Assembly: GCF_037976825.1 (NCBI RefSeq)
Contig: NZ_CP150269.1
Location: forward strand, 3,981,501 to 4,045,500
DNA: 64,000 nucleotides
Source: Paenibacillus sp. FSL K6-1330
GTDB lineage: Bacteria; Bacillota; Bacilli; Paenibacillales; Paenibacillaceae
Reading direction: 5' to 3'
The position numbers and the translations under genes are program-made. The notes beneath the pieces were generated by a model, which saw nothing but the letters and a program-made list of their open reading frames with translations, ran no database searches and had not been told where the DNA came from. Shown one piece after another: positions 35,774 to 45,249 of the stretch (positions are counted from its first letter, which is position 1; every line of letters starts with the position of its first letter).

Positions 35774-37399
35774 CTATTCGTTTCCTAGCGCTCTTTGTGC
35801 AGCATCATTATAGATTTTCAGCGCTTCATCAATGTTGCCCATTTTTTGGACCTTATCGATGAATGCCTGCCAATTGTCGAAGCTGTTTTTGCCTGCTACG
35901 AATTTGGCCTGTTCTTCCGTAACGAACGTCTTGATCGGGTTCATAATCTCCGAGACCCGCTGGCTTTCACTGCCCGTGAGTTGAATCGACGGCTCGCTCA
36001 ACCAGGAAGGAACATAGTCGTTCTCGGGCATAGGCAGACTCGTCAGGAATTCCGCCTTCTCAATCGGCACCTCTTCATATTTGCCGTTAAATACCGTATA
36101 GTCTGTCGCGGCAAAATCCACGAACGCTCTTGCGTCGCTCACCATCTGCAAGCCGGGGTTATGGTTTCGGCTAGCGCGCATGCCGTATTTATCGCCCTCC
36201 ACCCAGGGATCCTTGGCCGTTTTCAGCGAGTCGACAAAGGTCGGAACGCCGTCTTCCCCGATCGTATAGGTTGTGCCCTCGATTCCCCAAGTGATGAGCT
36301 GGATCATTTCATCCGAATATTGATAATCGATGAATTTGATCAATTCTTCAGGGTTTTTAACTTTCGAGCTTACGCCGTAGACTCCCCAGCCCAAGTCAGG
36401 GGTATTGCCGTTCACAACCTCCTGCCAGGCTTTTCCGTACTTCGGATTGTCGGGATACAACGAAACCGCGAAAATCTTCCCGTCGTCGGCCGTTCTCGTG
36501 TACTCGGCCGGCGTCGTAAACCACTGCGTCAGCCACATGAGGTTGTCGCCGTTCAGCGCTTTTCTTTTCAGCGTATCGTCTGTATCAATGGTATACTCCG
36601 GATCTAACAGTTTCTCCGCATACAGCTTATTCGCAAATTGGAGCGCATCTTTATATCCTTCATCCAGAATTCCGTATACGTATTTCTCGCCGTCCCAAAA
36701 AATTTCATCCCGGATATGGTTCGCGGAGAACAGCGATCTCAAGCTGTTCCATTTTGTCGCAACGGGATATTTATCGGGGTAGAGCTCTTTAAGTTTTTTG
36801 GCAGCCCCATAAAATTCATCGAGCGTTTCCGGAATTTTGATGTTATTGGCCTCGAACACGTCATAGCGGTAAGCAGACGTATTCTGGATGAGCATGCCGC
36901 GATCCTCGGGGAATCTGGGCGTGGAGGTTTCTTTAAAGGTGAACATGTTGCCGTCGGCATCCGTTACCCGCTTCATTCCGTTCTTTACCTTGCTAATGTA
37001 GTTCATATAGTTCGGCATTAAATCTTGATACTGGCCTAACTCGAGAAGCTGGCCTTGTTCGGCCATTTCGGTCGTATCATAGAATAAAGGCGTCACGAAG
37101 AAATCCGTCAGATCGTCGCTTGCGATCATAAGCTTGACCTTTTCGTCATACTCGGAAGACGGAATATAGTTATATTTGATTTCTACCTTTTTGCCCATAT
37201 AAGCTTCCATGCGCTTGTGCCATTCCTTGCCCACCAGACTATTCGGATTATCCACACCGTTCGCAGGCAGCGTGACCGAAAAGCGCAAGACTTCTTGATT
37301 CTCTTCATGGGTATCGGATTTTTTGGAATCATTCGAACATCCGGAAAAAACCATCAGCGCGATCAACCCAAGGACAAGCATTTTTGCCAATTTGTTCAT
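35774..37399 (-). CDS. Sugar ABC transporter substrate-binding lipoprotein (LplA-like)
   Basis: Extracellular lipoprotein of 541 residues with lipobox FSGC (Cys21) and a long family 1 binding fold (VLRFSVTLPANGVDNPNSLVG, LTDFFVTPLFYDTTEMAEQGQLLEL). The C-terminal third includes a YKDALQFANKLYAEKLLDPEY segment common in LplA proteins. The ATG at 37399 has AGGGGGAA upstream. It follows the two permease genes and precedes the alpha-mannosidase gene, so its ligand is probably a mannose-containing oligosaccharide. Confidence 0.93.
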   Translation of the reverse strand: MNKLAKMLVLGLIALMVFSGCSNDSKKSDTHEENQEVLRFSVTLPANGVDNPNSLVGKEWHKRMEAYMGKKVEIKYNYIPSSEYDEKVKLMIASDDLTDFFVTPLFYDTTEMAEQGQLLELGQYQDLMPNYMNYISKVKNGMKRVTDADGNMFTFKETSTPRFPEDRGMLIQNTSAYRYDVFEANNIKIPETLDEFYGAAKKLKELYPDKYPVATKWNSLRSLFSANHIRDEIFWDGEKYVYGILDEGYKDALQFANKLYAEKLLDPEYTIDTDDTLKRKALNGDNLMWLTQWFTTPAEYTRTADDGKIFAVSLYPDNPKYGKAWQEVVNGNTPDLGWGVYGVSSKVKNPEELIKFIDYQYSDEMIQLITWGIEGTTYTIGEDGVPTFVDSLKTAKDPWVEGDKYGMRASRNHNPGLQMVSDARAFVDFAATDYTVFNGKYEEVPIEKAEFLTSLPMPENDYVPSWLSEPSIQLTGSESQRVSEIMNPIKTFVTEEQAKFVAGKNSFDNWQAFIDKVQKMGNIDEALKIYNDAAQRALGNE

Positions 37400-37510
37400 C
37401 CCATTTCCCCCTAATTTGCACAATGAACCGCTTCTTCTTCAAATCTGCTATTTATTACTGGTCATGAATGACTGCACACTCAACTTGCTTGCACCGGCGC
37501 GTCCGGATCT

Positions 37511-38410
37511 CTAGCCTTTGATGGAGCCGACGAATATCCCTTTGGTGAAATGCTTCTGAAAGATCGGATAAATACACATGATCGGAAACATGGTAATAAT
37601 GATGACGCTCATTCTTACCGCCTTCGGATCAAGCGTTTCCCCCGGGGCATTGATGGCGACCGCGCCGCCTCCTACTCGTCCTTGAATCGCGGTCGTATCC
37701 AAGGTAAACAGGTAGTTTCGGAGCACCATCTGCAAAGGATACTTATCCTGATCTCGCAGATAAATCAAAGCCTCGAACCAGCTATTCCAGCTTCCGACCA
37801 GACCGAATAGAGCAAAGGTTGCAAACAGCGCTTTCGACAACGGCAGTATGATCCTGAAAAGAACGACCAAATCACTCGCTCCATCGATATAGGCAGAGTC
37901 CTTCAGTTCAGAAGGAATATTCAGAAAGAAGGTCCGAAACAGAAACACATTATAAGCACTGATCGCACCGGGGAGAATCATGACCCAGACCGTATCCAAC
38001 AGATTCAAACCGCGCATAAGCAGATAGGTCGGGATTAAGCCGCCGCCGAAAAACATCGTAATCATGAGAAAAATGGTCAGAAATTTCTTGCCCGCAAATC
38101 CCGGGATCGTGAGCGGATACGCCATCAGTGCCGTAAACAGCAGCATGATGCACGTAGAGCCGGTCGCATAAATAATCGAGTTCAGATATCCTTTAAAAAT
38201 GTACGGATCATTAAATACCGTCGTGTACGCTTCCAGATTAAATCCCTTGGGCCAAATCGTTACACTCCCCGAGGAGATGTAACGCGTGCCGCTAAGCGAT
38301 GTCGCGATAATGTTCAGAATCGGATATAGCACGACAATCAGGATGAATAGCATGATAACCATATTGAATACATCGAATGCTCTGGAACCCAAACTAGCCT
38401 TCTTCAACAT
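37511..38410 (-). CDS. Sugar ABC transporter permease (LplC-like)
   Basis: Six-helix permease of 299 residues. It has the family EAA-loop SELKDSAYIDGASDLVVLFR and the ending FQKHFTKGIFVGSIKG. ATG at 38410 is chosen, with AGGTGG just upstream and eight bases after the preceding permease stop, giving tight coupling. The loop DTTAIQGRVGGGAVAINAPG is a usual insertion in this subfamily. Part of the putative mannoside importer. Confidence 0.94.
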   Translation of the reverse strand: MLKKASLGSRAFDVFNMVIMLFILIVVLYPILNIIATSLSGTRYISSGSVTIWPKGFNLEAYTTVFNDPYIFKGYLNSIIYATGSTCIMLLFTALMAYPLTIPGFAGKKFLTIFLMITMFFGGGLIPTYLLMRGLNLLDTVWVMILPGAISAYNVFLFRTFFLNIPSELKDSAYIDGASDLVVLFRIILPLSKALFATFALFGLVGSWNSWFEALIYLRDQDKYPLQMVLRNYLFTLDTTAIQGRVGGGAVAINAPGETLDPKAVRMSVIIITMFPIMCIYPIFQKHFTKGIFVGSIKG

Positions 38411-38418
38411 CCCACCAC

Positions 38419-39333
38419 CTAGAACAAACTCGTCTCTGATACTTTCCGGCTTAACCAATTGGTCAAGTAAAGGATCGTAAAGGAAATAACCGACATGAAT
38501 AATCCGATGGCCGTCGTGTACTCGTATTGTGCGCCCAGTATACCTTGACGATAAACATAGGATCCGATGACATCTGCTACTTCGTAAGTCTCAGGCGAAT
38601 AGAGCAGAATGATCTTCTGGAAATCGCTCCCGAGGATTCCTCCGACGGCGAAAATCAGCAAAATGATTGTGGTCGGCTTAAGCGACGGCCATGTGATGTG
38701 CAAAACCTTCTTCCATCGGCCTGCGCCGTCTACCTCGGCTACGTCATACAGCGTAGGATCTATTCCGCTTAATGCAGCAAGGTAGATGATCGTGCCGAAC
38801 CCGACGCCCTGCCATATGCCGGAAGAGATGAAGATAGTCCGAAAAAAGTCAGGTTCGAGAAGAAACATGATCGGATCTCCGCCGAAGAAGCCGACAATAT
38901 GGTTAAACAAACCGTCTCTCGCCGTAAATTCCTTAAGCATCCCCGCAACAATGACAACCGAAATAAAATGCGGGAAATAAGAAACCGTCTGCACAAGCTT
39001 CTTAAAGCCCTTGTTTTTCAATTCATTAAACAACAGAGCCAATATAATCGGCGCCGGAAATGACCAAAATAAAGTATACAAACCGAGAAGCAAAGTATTC
39101 TTTAATACCCTGAACGCCATCGGATCGTTAAAAAAAGAAGTGAAGTACTTTACCCCCACCCACTCGCTTCCCCATATCCCCTTGGAAGCGTTGAAATCTT
39201 TGAAAGCGATTAATATTCCGTACATCGGAAAATAGTGAAAGACTAACAGCGTCAGAAAGCCGGGAAGCACCATAAGGTAGAGATAGCGGTGCTTGACGAA
39301 TCTGGCCACCAGCCTGTTATTGGTTGTCTTCAA
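38419..39333 (-). CDS. Sugar ABC transporter permease (LplB-like)
   Basis: Six-helix permease of 304 residues, first gene of the importer. The FHYFPMYGILIAFKDFNASKGIWG stretch and the EAA loop LYDVAEVDGAGRWKKVLHITWP identify the LplB family. It starts with TTG at 39333, five bases after AGGAGGTG. An AraC-type regulator lies 290 bases upstream on the same strand, and the following permease, binding protein and GH38 genes complete the transport and degradation unit. Confidence 0.94.
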   Translation of the reverse strand: MKTTNNRLVARFVKHRYLYLMVLPGFLTLLVFHYFPMYGILIAFKDFNASKGIWGSEWVGVKYFTSFFNDPMAFRVLKNTLLLGLYTLFWSFPAPIILALLFNELKNKGFKKLVQTVSYFPHFISVVIVAGMLKEFTARDGLFNHIVGFFGGDPIMFLLEPDFFRTIFISSGIWQGVGFGTIIYLAALSGIDPTLYDVAEVDGAGRWKKVLHITWPSLKPTTIILLIFAVGGILGSDFQKIILLYSPETYEVADVIGSYVYRQGILGAQYEYTTAIGLFMSVISFTILYLTNWLSRKVSETSLF

Positions 39334-39619
39334 AGGAACACCTCCTGACTGTTAACATGTTGTGATCAATGCGGCTGGTGCAATTACTCCAGGTCGCATG
39401 AGTCTGGCCATTTGGTTCGTTTTTTATGTAAGCGCATTCAATTTCACCCCCAGACTGTATCCTAACGTTCGTCGAAAACGCATTTGCTTCCGGCAACCGT
39501 CCCCTATAGATATGATCATCGTGATGCCTTTCAACTTGTTATGCTAAGTAGAAATTAACACATACTAACTTCATCGTCAACAAATAAAAATACTGATGTA
39601 TTCATTGGTAATTAGCATA

Positions 39620-40468
39620 CTATCTCCGAATTATCCCGAACTGACGATATCGATGCGGCGTTAGGTTATGCCTCCGCTTGAATAAGTCGTAAAAGTAGCT
39701 GACGTTGTCAAGTCCGATCTCAAGGCTGATCTCCACGATGTCCATATCCGTGTTTAGCAGCAAATTCTCGGCATAGGACATTCTCAATTCGTTAATGTAC
39801 TGGGTTGGGGACATTCCGAGATGTTCCCTGAACATTCTGCATACATAGGCATGCGATTTGCCCGACAGCTGGACAAGCGCAGCCGTTCCCCGCGTGAAGT
39901 GCTCTTTCTTTTTCGCCTCTCGGCATAGGGACTTAAACCATTCCGGTTGTCCGGTAAGATCAATCGAATCCGCGTCAGCCTTGATATACCTGGAGAACAG
40001 GTCGGTCAAAATGACTCTTACCTCCGCTTTGACGGCCAGCTTCTTCTCCTGCGGAATCAGACTGAGCTGGTCCAGCCGGTATCGCACATATTCCTTCTCC
40101 GTTTTGGACAGCAAGGTCGACGGCGGCATGGCTGGCCCAAGCAGTCTTTCGCTTGGGAACCCTTCTCCCAAGAAAGCTATGAGGTCATCCAGGACCTTGC
40201 GATGGAACGACAAATTGATGAACTGGCAATCGCTATCCGTCGTCTGCTCATAGTAATGAACGTCCCGGTCCCGTATGAACACGAGTGTATTTTCCTGCAG
40301 CGGCTGCCTTTTGCCGTTAATGACATGCACAACGCTTCCTTTCAGAATAAGAAACAATTCAAAGAAGTCGTGCGTATGCATGCCGATCGTATCGCGCACC
40401 GAAGCGATCAGCCGATAGTGGGCCTGAATTTCAGAATCAATGCCGTCTGCCGCAAGAAGCTTCAACAT
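39620..40468 (-). CDS. AraC family regulator with cupin N-terminal domain
   Basis: Cytosolic regulator of 282 residues. The N-terminal cupin-like sensor includes HTHDFFELFLILKGSVVHVING and the HYYEQTTDSDCQFINLSFH segment; the C-terminal AraC domain has SGKSHAYVCRMFREHLGMSP and DIVEISLEIGLDNVSYFYDLF. AAGGAGGG precedes the ATG at 40468. It diverges from the DUF1861 gene and lies upstream of the importer genes, so it is the probable activator of the mannoside locus. Confidence 0.92.
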   Translation of the reverse strand: MLKLLAADGIDSEIQAHYRLIASVRDTIGMHTHDFFELFLILKGSVVHVINGKRQPLQENTLVFIRDRDVHYYEQTTDSDCQFINLSFHRKVLDDLIAFLGEGFPSERLLGPAMPPSTLLSKTEKEYVRYRLDQLSLIPQEKKLAVKAEVRVILTDLFSRYIKADADSIDLTGQPEWFKSLCREAKKKEHFTRGTAALVQLSGKSHAYVCRMFREHLGMSPTQYINELRMSYAENLLLNTDMDIVEISLEIGLDNVSYFYDLFKRRHNLTPHRYRQFGIIRR

Positions 40469-40613
40469 ATGCGATATCCCTCCTTGTTTGTATATTGACT
40501 AGTTCCTCCGATGTCAAAACACCATAATGCATTCAAAAATAGAGCAAGATTGAGAGCAAGACTTTCGATTAGGATAGAGTTGTTACTGCAGCCTGAAAGG
40601 AGATTTGCCACGA

Positions 40614-41555
40614 ATGAACTTATTAGAACTGCGTCAGCAATTCGAAGTAAACAAACGCATTTATGAAAGCGCCAAGCTTGTCTTCCGCGGAGTCGAAGGC
40701 TTCGATGTCTACAATCCTTCCATTCCGTTCGAATGGAACGGCAAGCGCTACATTTACGGACGCGTGGAAAAACGCCATGAGTGGGCGAGGTCCTGGGTTC
40801 GCCTGTTCGAGCAGAGCGGTCCGGACCAGTGGACAGCCGTGCCGAATACGATGATTTATCAGCTAGAAGATCCTTATATTAGCGTGATCAACAAACAGCT
40901 CGTATTGGGCGGCACGCATGTCCGTTACAAGCAGGGACGCCTCGATACATTCTACGGTTATTTCTACAAAGGCAGCGATCTTCATGATCTCTTCTACTTC
41001 ACGACCGGTCCGAATTATATGAAGGACATTCGGCTCGTAGAGCTACAGGACGGGAGGATCGGCGTCTTCTCCAGGCCGCGCGGCGAAGGGGTTCGCAAGG
41101 AATTCGGCAGCGAATCCTTGGTGGGATTCACCGTCATCGACAGCCTGGACGAATTGTCTCCGGAAGTCATCGAGAACGCCCCTTATATCCGCGGATTATT
41201 CAGCAAGGACGAGTGGGGCGGCTGCAACCAGGCCTACTTGCTCGAGAGCGGAAAGGTCGGCGTCATCGGCCATATCTGCTACGCTCAAGAAGATAGATCG
41301 ACCTATATGAACATGGCCTTCGTATTGGACCCGCAGACGAATCAATTCTCGGATTTGAAAATCATCGGCAGCCGCCCTTGTTATCCGGATGGCCCCGCCA
41401 AGAAGCCGCATCTGACCGACTGCGCGTTCACCGCCGGCATCGAAATGCGTCCCGACGGCAAGGTCAATCTGTACAGCGGCATCGGCGATACCGAAGCGGC
41501 GCGCATCGCCATTGACTACCCGTTCGAGAAGGAAGGCGCCATTGTAAGCTTATAG
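40614..41555 (+). CDS. DUF1861/MTP-1 family protein, probable glycoside-processing beta-propeller
   Basis: Cytosolic protein of 313 residues. VEGFDVYNPSIPFEWNGKRYIYGRVE and DIRLVELQDGRIGVFSRPRG are hallmarks of the DUF1861 (MTP-1) family, which shares the five-bladed propeller fold of GH43/GH130-type enzymes and is often found beside mannosidases; a mannoside phosphorylase or binding role is inferred. The ATG at 40614 has AAAGGAGA ten bases upstream. It diverges from the cupin-AraC regulator and faces the GH38-importer operon across it. Confidence 0.82.
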   Translation: MNLLELRQQFEVNKRIYESAKLVFRGVEGFDVYNPSIPFEWNGKRYIYGRVEKRHEWARSWVRLFEQSGPDQWTAVPNTMIYQLEDPYISVINKQLVLGGTHVRYKQGRLDTFYGYFYKGSDLHDLFYFTTGPNYMKDIRLVELQDGRIGVFSRPRGEGVRKEFGSESLVGFTVIDSLDELSPEVIENAPYIRGLFSKDEWGGCNQAYLLESGKVGVIGHICYAQEDRSTYMNMAFVLDPQTNQFSDLKIIGSRPCYPDGPAKKPHLTDCAFTAGIEMRPDGKVNLYSGIGDTEAARIAIDYPFEKEGAIVSL

Positions 41556-41882
41556 TTGTAATTCCATGATGGAGCTGCTGGATTCCCCGGCGGCTCCTTT
41601 TTATGTCCGATTCATGGTATAGTACCATTCATTTTTTTCCGAGGTGTCCGCTTCGAAGTTATTATGATAAGTAAATCAAAACACATACCTTATTTGACCC
41701 CATCGTAATACAGACCTCCGCGAAATTCAAACCTTTTATAGCATTTCGCTCCTTTTTTGTTTAATTTCTGAACATTTCTCACCTATTCGACAAAATCTTT
41801 AACGAGATGTGTTTCAAGTACGTATACTTTTTAAAGCGGTGTGCGTTATAATTGAGGAAATGTTGATACGAGGTGAACTTAC

Positions 41883-42962
41883 TTGAACAAGAAGGACTTG
41901 GCTCTTCCAAAGTACCAGATGGTAAAAGACTATGTCTTATCCCAGATCGAGAATCAGGAATTTACGAAGGACGATCGGATTCCTAGCGAGTCGGAATTTT
42001 CCAAACTGCTGGATGTCAGCTCCATCACTGTGCGTAAAGCGCTGTCAGAGCTGGTGAACGAGGGCGTGATTTACCGCGTCCGAGGTAAGGGAAGCTTTGT
42101 CGCCAGCCAAGTAGCCGTCTCGGAGAAGACCTCCAATCTGGTGGCCTTCGTCATCTCCGGCATCGACCTGTACGACAGTTCGTATATGCAGATCATGAGA
42201 GGCATTCAGTCACTTCTAGGCCAGCATGGCTGCAAGCTGATCATCGAATTCGTGGAGAACGACTTCGAACAGGAACGTGAGCTCGTTCTGGGGCTCATTC
42301 AAACGGAGCTAAGAGGATTACTCATCTATTCCTCTGATCCCGAAGCTGCAAAGGGCTATCTCGGAGAGGTTCGCAAAAAATCGATTCCGTTTGTTATGCT
42401 GGATCGCTCCCCTTCCAGCTATCCAGTCAACGTTGTCACCTGTAACAACCATGACGGTGCTTACGAAGCTGTTGAATACTTGATCCAGCAAGGACATCGA
42501 CGAATTGGATTCGCGGCTTACGATTATCATCTGAGCCCGGAAGTCGACAGATATAACGGTTATTGCAATGCCATGTCGAATGCATCCCTTCCTATACCCG
42601 ATTCGCTCTTGTTCCTGGATAAGGAACTGGACTATGCTGCGCTTGCGCGCCTTATCCAAGACGGAGAGCTGACCGCGCTATTCTGCGCGAACGACAAGCG
42701 GGCCCTTGAGGTAATCGAACAGCTCACCGCACTTGACATACGTATCCCCGAACAAGTATCCCTAATGGGCTTTGATGATTTCGAGAGCTCCAAATTTGCC
42801 AAGGTGGCCTTGAGCACCGTGAAGCAATATTTCGACGTCCTAGGCTATGAGAGTGCCAAGCTGCTGCTCGAAATTACAGAAGGCTCATCTTACGGCAATA
42901 AGAAAGTCATGCTGCCTACAAGCTTGGTCATACGTGACACGATCAAGATAGTCCAAGGTTAA
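41883..42962 (+). CDS. GntR-LacI chimeric repressor (AraR type), second copy
   Basis: Repressor of 359 residues paralogous to the one at 21082: GntR domain (FTKDDRIPSESEFSKLLDVS, TVRKALSELVNEGVI) plus a LacI-type sensor (FVISGIDLYDSSYMQIMRGI, LSLMGFDDFESSKFAK-like end). It begins with TTG at 41883, seven bases after GAGGTG. A short inverted repeat AAGTACGTATACTT lies near 41816, sharing GTATACTT with the esterase operators, so the two repressors may recognise related sites. Its likely targets are the neighbouring mannoside genes, but no operator was found there. Confidence 0.92.
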   Translation: MNKKDLALPKYQMVKDYVLSQIENQEFTKDDRIPSESEFSKLLDVSSITVRKALSELVNEGVIYRVRGKGSFVASQVAVSEKTSNLVAFVISGIDLYDSSYMQIMRGIQSLLGQHGCKLIIEFVENDFEQERELVLGLIQTELRGLLIYSSDPEAAKGYLGEVRKKSIPFVMLDRSPSSYPVNVVTCNNHDGAYEAVEYLIQQGHRRIGFAAYDYHLSPEVDRYNGYCNAMSNASLPIPDSLLFLDKELDYAALARLIQDGELTALFCANDKRALEVIEQLTALDIRIPEQVSLMGFDDFESSKFAKVALSTVKQYFDVLGYESAKLLLEITEGSSYGNKKVMLPTSLVIRDTIKIVQG

Positions 42963-43408
42963 AGCAAAGCTAAAAAGGCATTGGATTCCAGGATATGCTG
43001 GTATCCATTGCCGGTCATAATGCCGCAAAACATGCTAAAGAAATAGGTCCATTGTAATTTCAAAAGATCATGGATCAGCCCCTATCCATAATCCTCCACG
43101 CCTATCCTCTTGATACAAATTCTGTACTATTTGACGCTAACGGATTCGACACCTCCGATTCCTTGATCGCATCTACCAACAAATTTCTCTAGATCGATAA
43201 CCGTTCTATCGAAAAAATGATTGATACGTCGTGCTTCCTCCTCGGTTTTGACAATCTTGATGATCTTGTTTTCTTTTCTGTTTCAATAGGTCAGCTATCC
43301 AGATTTAACATCATGAGAAACTCTGTACTTATGATGATATATCCCTCCGCATCATAACCATCCGGTCTTTCATCAGAAAACACAGTGAGCCAATAGTATG
43401 CTGGATTT
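42963..43408. other. Intergenic region with a decayed coding fragment
   Basis: A hairpin of GGATtCCAG/CTGGtATCC type lies at 42984-43008. Leftward frames at 43128-43408 read PAYYWLTVFSDERP followed, in another frame, by KIVKTEEEARRINHFFDRTV and end at a stop at 43128. They look like a frameshifted remnant of an unidentified small gene. Confidence 0.45.
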
Positions 43409-43891
43409 TTAGTGGTTAGCGAGCGTCTCTCCGGTTTCAAGCAACGTCTTCATACCTGAAAGAACAATCGGCAGCCCGTTTTCAAGAATTTTTGCAGTGC
43501 TCATCGCCTGTTCGAATTCATCATGTATAACGGTTACGAGCGTCACGCCATGAAGTTCGGCATGCGAATCGATCTCCCACGTAATGCGCGACGGGGTGTC
43601 ACTCTCCGTGCCCGGAAACGAAGTAAAACGCCAACTCATCACGAGCTTATTCGGAGGATCAAGTTCCAGAATGATTCCTTCCGCTTTCTTCTCTTCCCCG
43701 TTCCATAGTTCGAATGGAGATTCGATTTCCCAGGTGGTTCGGATGGCGCAGTTGAACCAAAACTTCGACGTTTTGGTCGGATCCGTGAGAGCTTGCCACA
43801 CGTGTTCAGGCTTTGCTTTAATCGCTATCTGGTTATCCCTGCAGGAAAAGAAATATATACGGATCCTGTCGATCTCCAAGTAAAGGAACAT
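43409..43891 (-). CDS. SRPBCC/AHSA1-type domain protein
   Basis: Small helix-grip protein of 160 residues in the Aha1-C-like START superfamily. KPEHVWQALTDPTKTSKFWF and the PPNKLVMSWRF strand are diagnostic. Such proteins bind hydrophobic ligands or act as toxin/stress-response accessory factors. The first 17 or so residues (MFLYLEIDRIRIYFFSC) do not resemble family N-termini and no ribosome site is seen. The original 5' end may have been replaced, consistent with the surrounding gene decay. Function in the cell is unknown. Confidence 0.78.
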   Translation of the reverse strand: MFLYLEIDRIRIYFFSCRDNQIAIKAKPEHVWQALTDPTKTSKFWFNCAIRTTWEIESPFELWNGEEKKAEGIILELDPPNKLVMSWRFTSFPGTESDTPSRITWEIDSHAELHGVTLVTVIHDEFEQAMSTAKILENGLPIVLSGMKTLLETGETLANH

Positions 43892-43899
43892 GTGTGACG

Positions 43900-44210
43900 T
43901 AACCGTCAGCGTTTATGTACCTGAGTCGACCCCTACCTCAACATGGCATTTTTCGCCTCCTAGGTCCACTTATGTTGCCGAGGGAAACCATACCGACGAT
44001 AGCAACGCGGATTTTTTTCCGAAAGAAGATTCATTCATACTACTGGCTTTCGGGTATGGAGGTTTTATCACAAGATGAGCATTTTCGAGTCATTGCCGCC
44101 TTTGGTGATTCCATTACAGAAGGGGGTACGTCACTCAAAATGCTAACCATCGTTGGCAATCAAATTTAGCCGATTGCATTCCATTGTCCCTATTCATGGA
44201 TAAAATCTAA
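43900..44210 (+). pseudogene. Frameshifted and truncated SGNH/GDSL hydrolase
   Basis: Pieces of one SGNH protein are spread over three frames. The first reads STPTSTWHFSPPRSTYVAEG and PKEDSFILLAF; the second reads SQDEHFRVIAAFGDSITEGG with the block I nucleophile; the third continues GYVTQNANHRWQSNLADCIP and stops soon after. At least two frameshifts and a missing C-terminal half make it non-functional. Confidence 0.82.
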
Positions 44211-44267
44211 TTTGTTTTGACCCAGTACAACTGATTTCAACAAACAATAAAAAAGGAGCTGTTTTGT

Positions 44268-44615
44268 ATGAAAACGATGGAACAAAGAAATGCAGCAGCG
44301 GTGACCGCGTTTATCAAGGACATTGCGAATCAGAGCATGTTGGAGAAGACCGATCAATTCTTTGCACCACAAATCGTAGAGGCATTTACGGATCGGCGGT
44401 TTACCGTGGAGGAAATTCTGGCCCAAGGCGAGAAGGTCATCGCTAGAATCTTCATGACGGCTGTGCATGCTGGCCATTTTGCAGGAAATGCACCTAAAGG
44501 CAGAACCGTGAAGGCAACACAGTTCCGCGAATTTCGCGTCATCGAAGGGGACATCGCTGATCACCGCGGCTGGTTCGATACGGCCACGCTTTTGCCTCAG
44601 ATCCAAGCTCAATAA
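44268..44615 (+). CDS. SnoaL-like ester cyclase family protein (short paralogue)
   Basis: Small NTF2-like fold protein of 115 residues. FTVEEILAQGEKVIARIFM, HAGHFAGNAPKGRTVKATQF and the ending IADHRGWFDTATLLPQI follow the SnoaL-type polyketide-cyclase pattern. AAAGGAGC precedes the ATG. Against the 133-residue paralogue 71 bases downstream it lacks about 18 residues around position 35-52, as if 54 bases were deleted in frame. It may therefore be folded differently or inactive. Substrate unknown. Confidence 0.82.
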   Translation: MKTMEQRNAAAVTAFIKDIANQSMLEKTDQFFAPQIVEAFTDRRFTVEEILAQGEKVIARIFMTAVHAGHFAGNAPKGRTVKATQFREFRVIEGDIADHRGWFDTATLLPQIQAQ

Positions 44616-44686
44616 CCGCCTATGAAGAACGGCATTTCGTCGTTAAGTCAATTCCTAATAACCCATTCATAAGGAGATGTTTAAGT

Positions 44687-45088
44687 ATGAAAACGTTGGA
44701 ACAAACCAATGTGGAGACGGTAAACCAATTTATCGAGGCATTTTGGAATCAGAGTGAATTGGAGTCTGTGGATCGATTTCTGACCGACGATTATCAAGAG
44801 CTCTCTTATCAATCCAAGGAAGGCCTAAAAAAATTCGCTGCAACGACCTTGGAGGCATTTCCCGATAAACGCTACACCGTGGAAGAGATCATCGGTCAAG
44901 GGGATAAGGTGCTCGTGAGAATGACTGTGAAAGGCACACATCAAGGCATGTTCTTTGGAACCGCGCCCACGGGCAATACGATTGATGTCACGCTTTACCG
45001 TCAATACCGCGTTGTGGACGGCAAGATCGCCGAGCATCGGGGCTGGATCGACATGGTGTCCATGTGGAGCCAAATTCGGGGCAACTAA
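44687..45088 (+). CDS. SnoaL-like ester cyclase family protein (full-length paralogue)
   Basis: NTF2-like fold protein of 133 residues with the complete SnoaL pattern: VNQFIEAFWNQSELESVDRF, KRYTVEEIIGQGDKVLVRMT, GTHQGMFFGTAPTGNTIDVT and KIAEHRGWIDM. AAGGAGATG precedes the ATG at 44687. It is a tandem duplicate of the gene at 44268. Family members act on small aromatic or polyketide-like compounds, but many are uncharacterised. A terminator-like hairpin follows. Confidence 0.88.
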   Translation: MKTLEQTNVETVNQFIEAFWNQSELESVDRFLTDDYQELSYQSKEGLKKFAATTLEAFPDKRYTVEEIIGQGDKVLVRMTVKGTHQGMFFGTAPTGNTIDVTLYRQYRVVDGKIAEHRGWIDMVSMWSQIRGN

Positions 45089-45116
45089 CTCCGTAAAATA
45101 CAACGCTTCACATACT

Positions 45117-45141
45117 ACCGACCCAAAACTGGGTCGGTTAT
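45117..45141 (+). terminator. Terminator after the SnoaL pair
   Basis: ACCGACCC and GGGTCGGT flank a 6-base loop, followed by TATGTGTTGT, 30 bases past the stop. Confidence 0.7.
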
Positions 45142-45249
45142 GTGTTGTAATGAAAGATCATAGAGACAGAATTAGAGCCTTACTACTTGCCCTTTGTTTT
45201 GGGACGCTTCTCATCTAGTTAGATATTCATCTAATCGGCAATAAAGACA

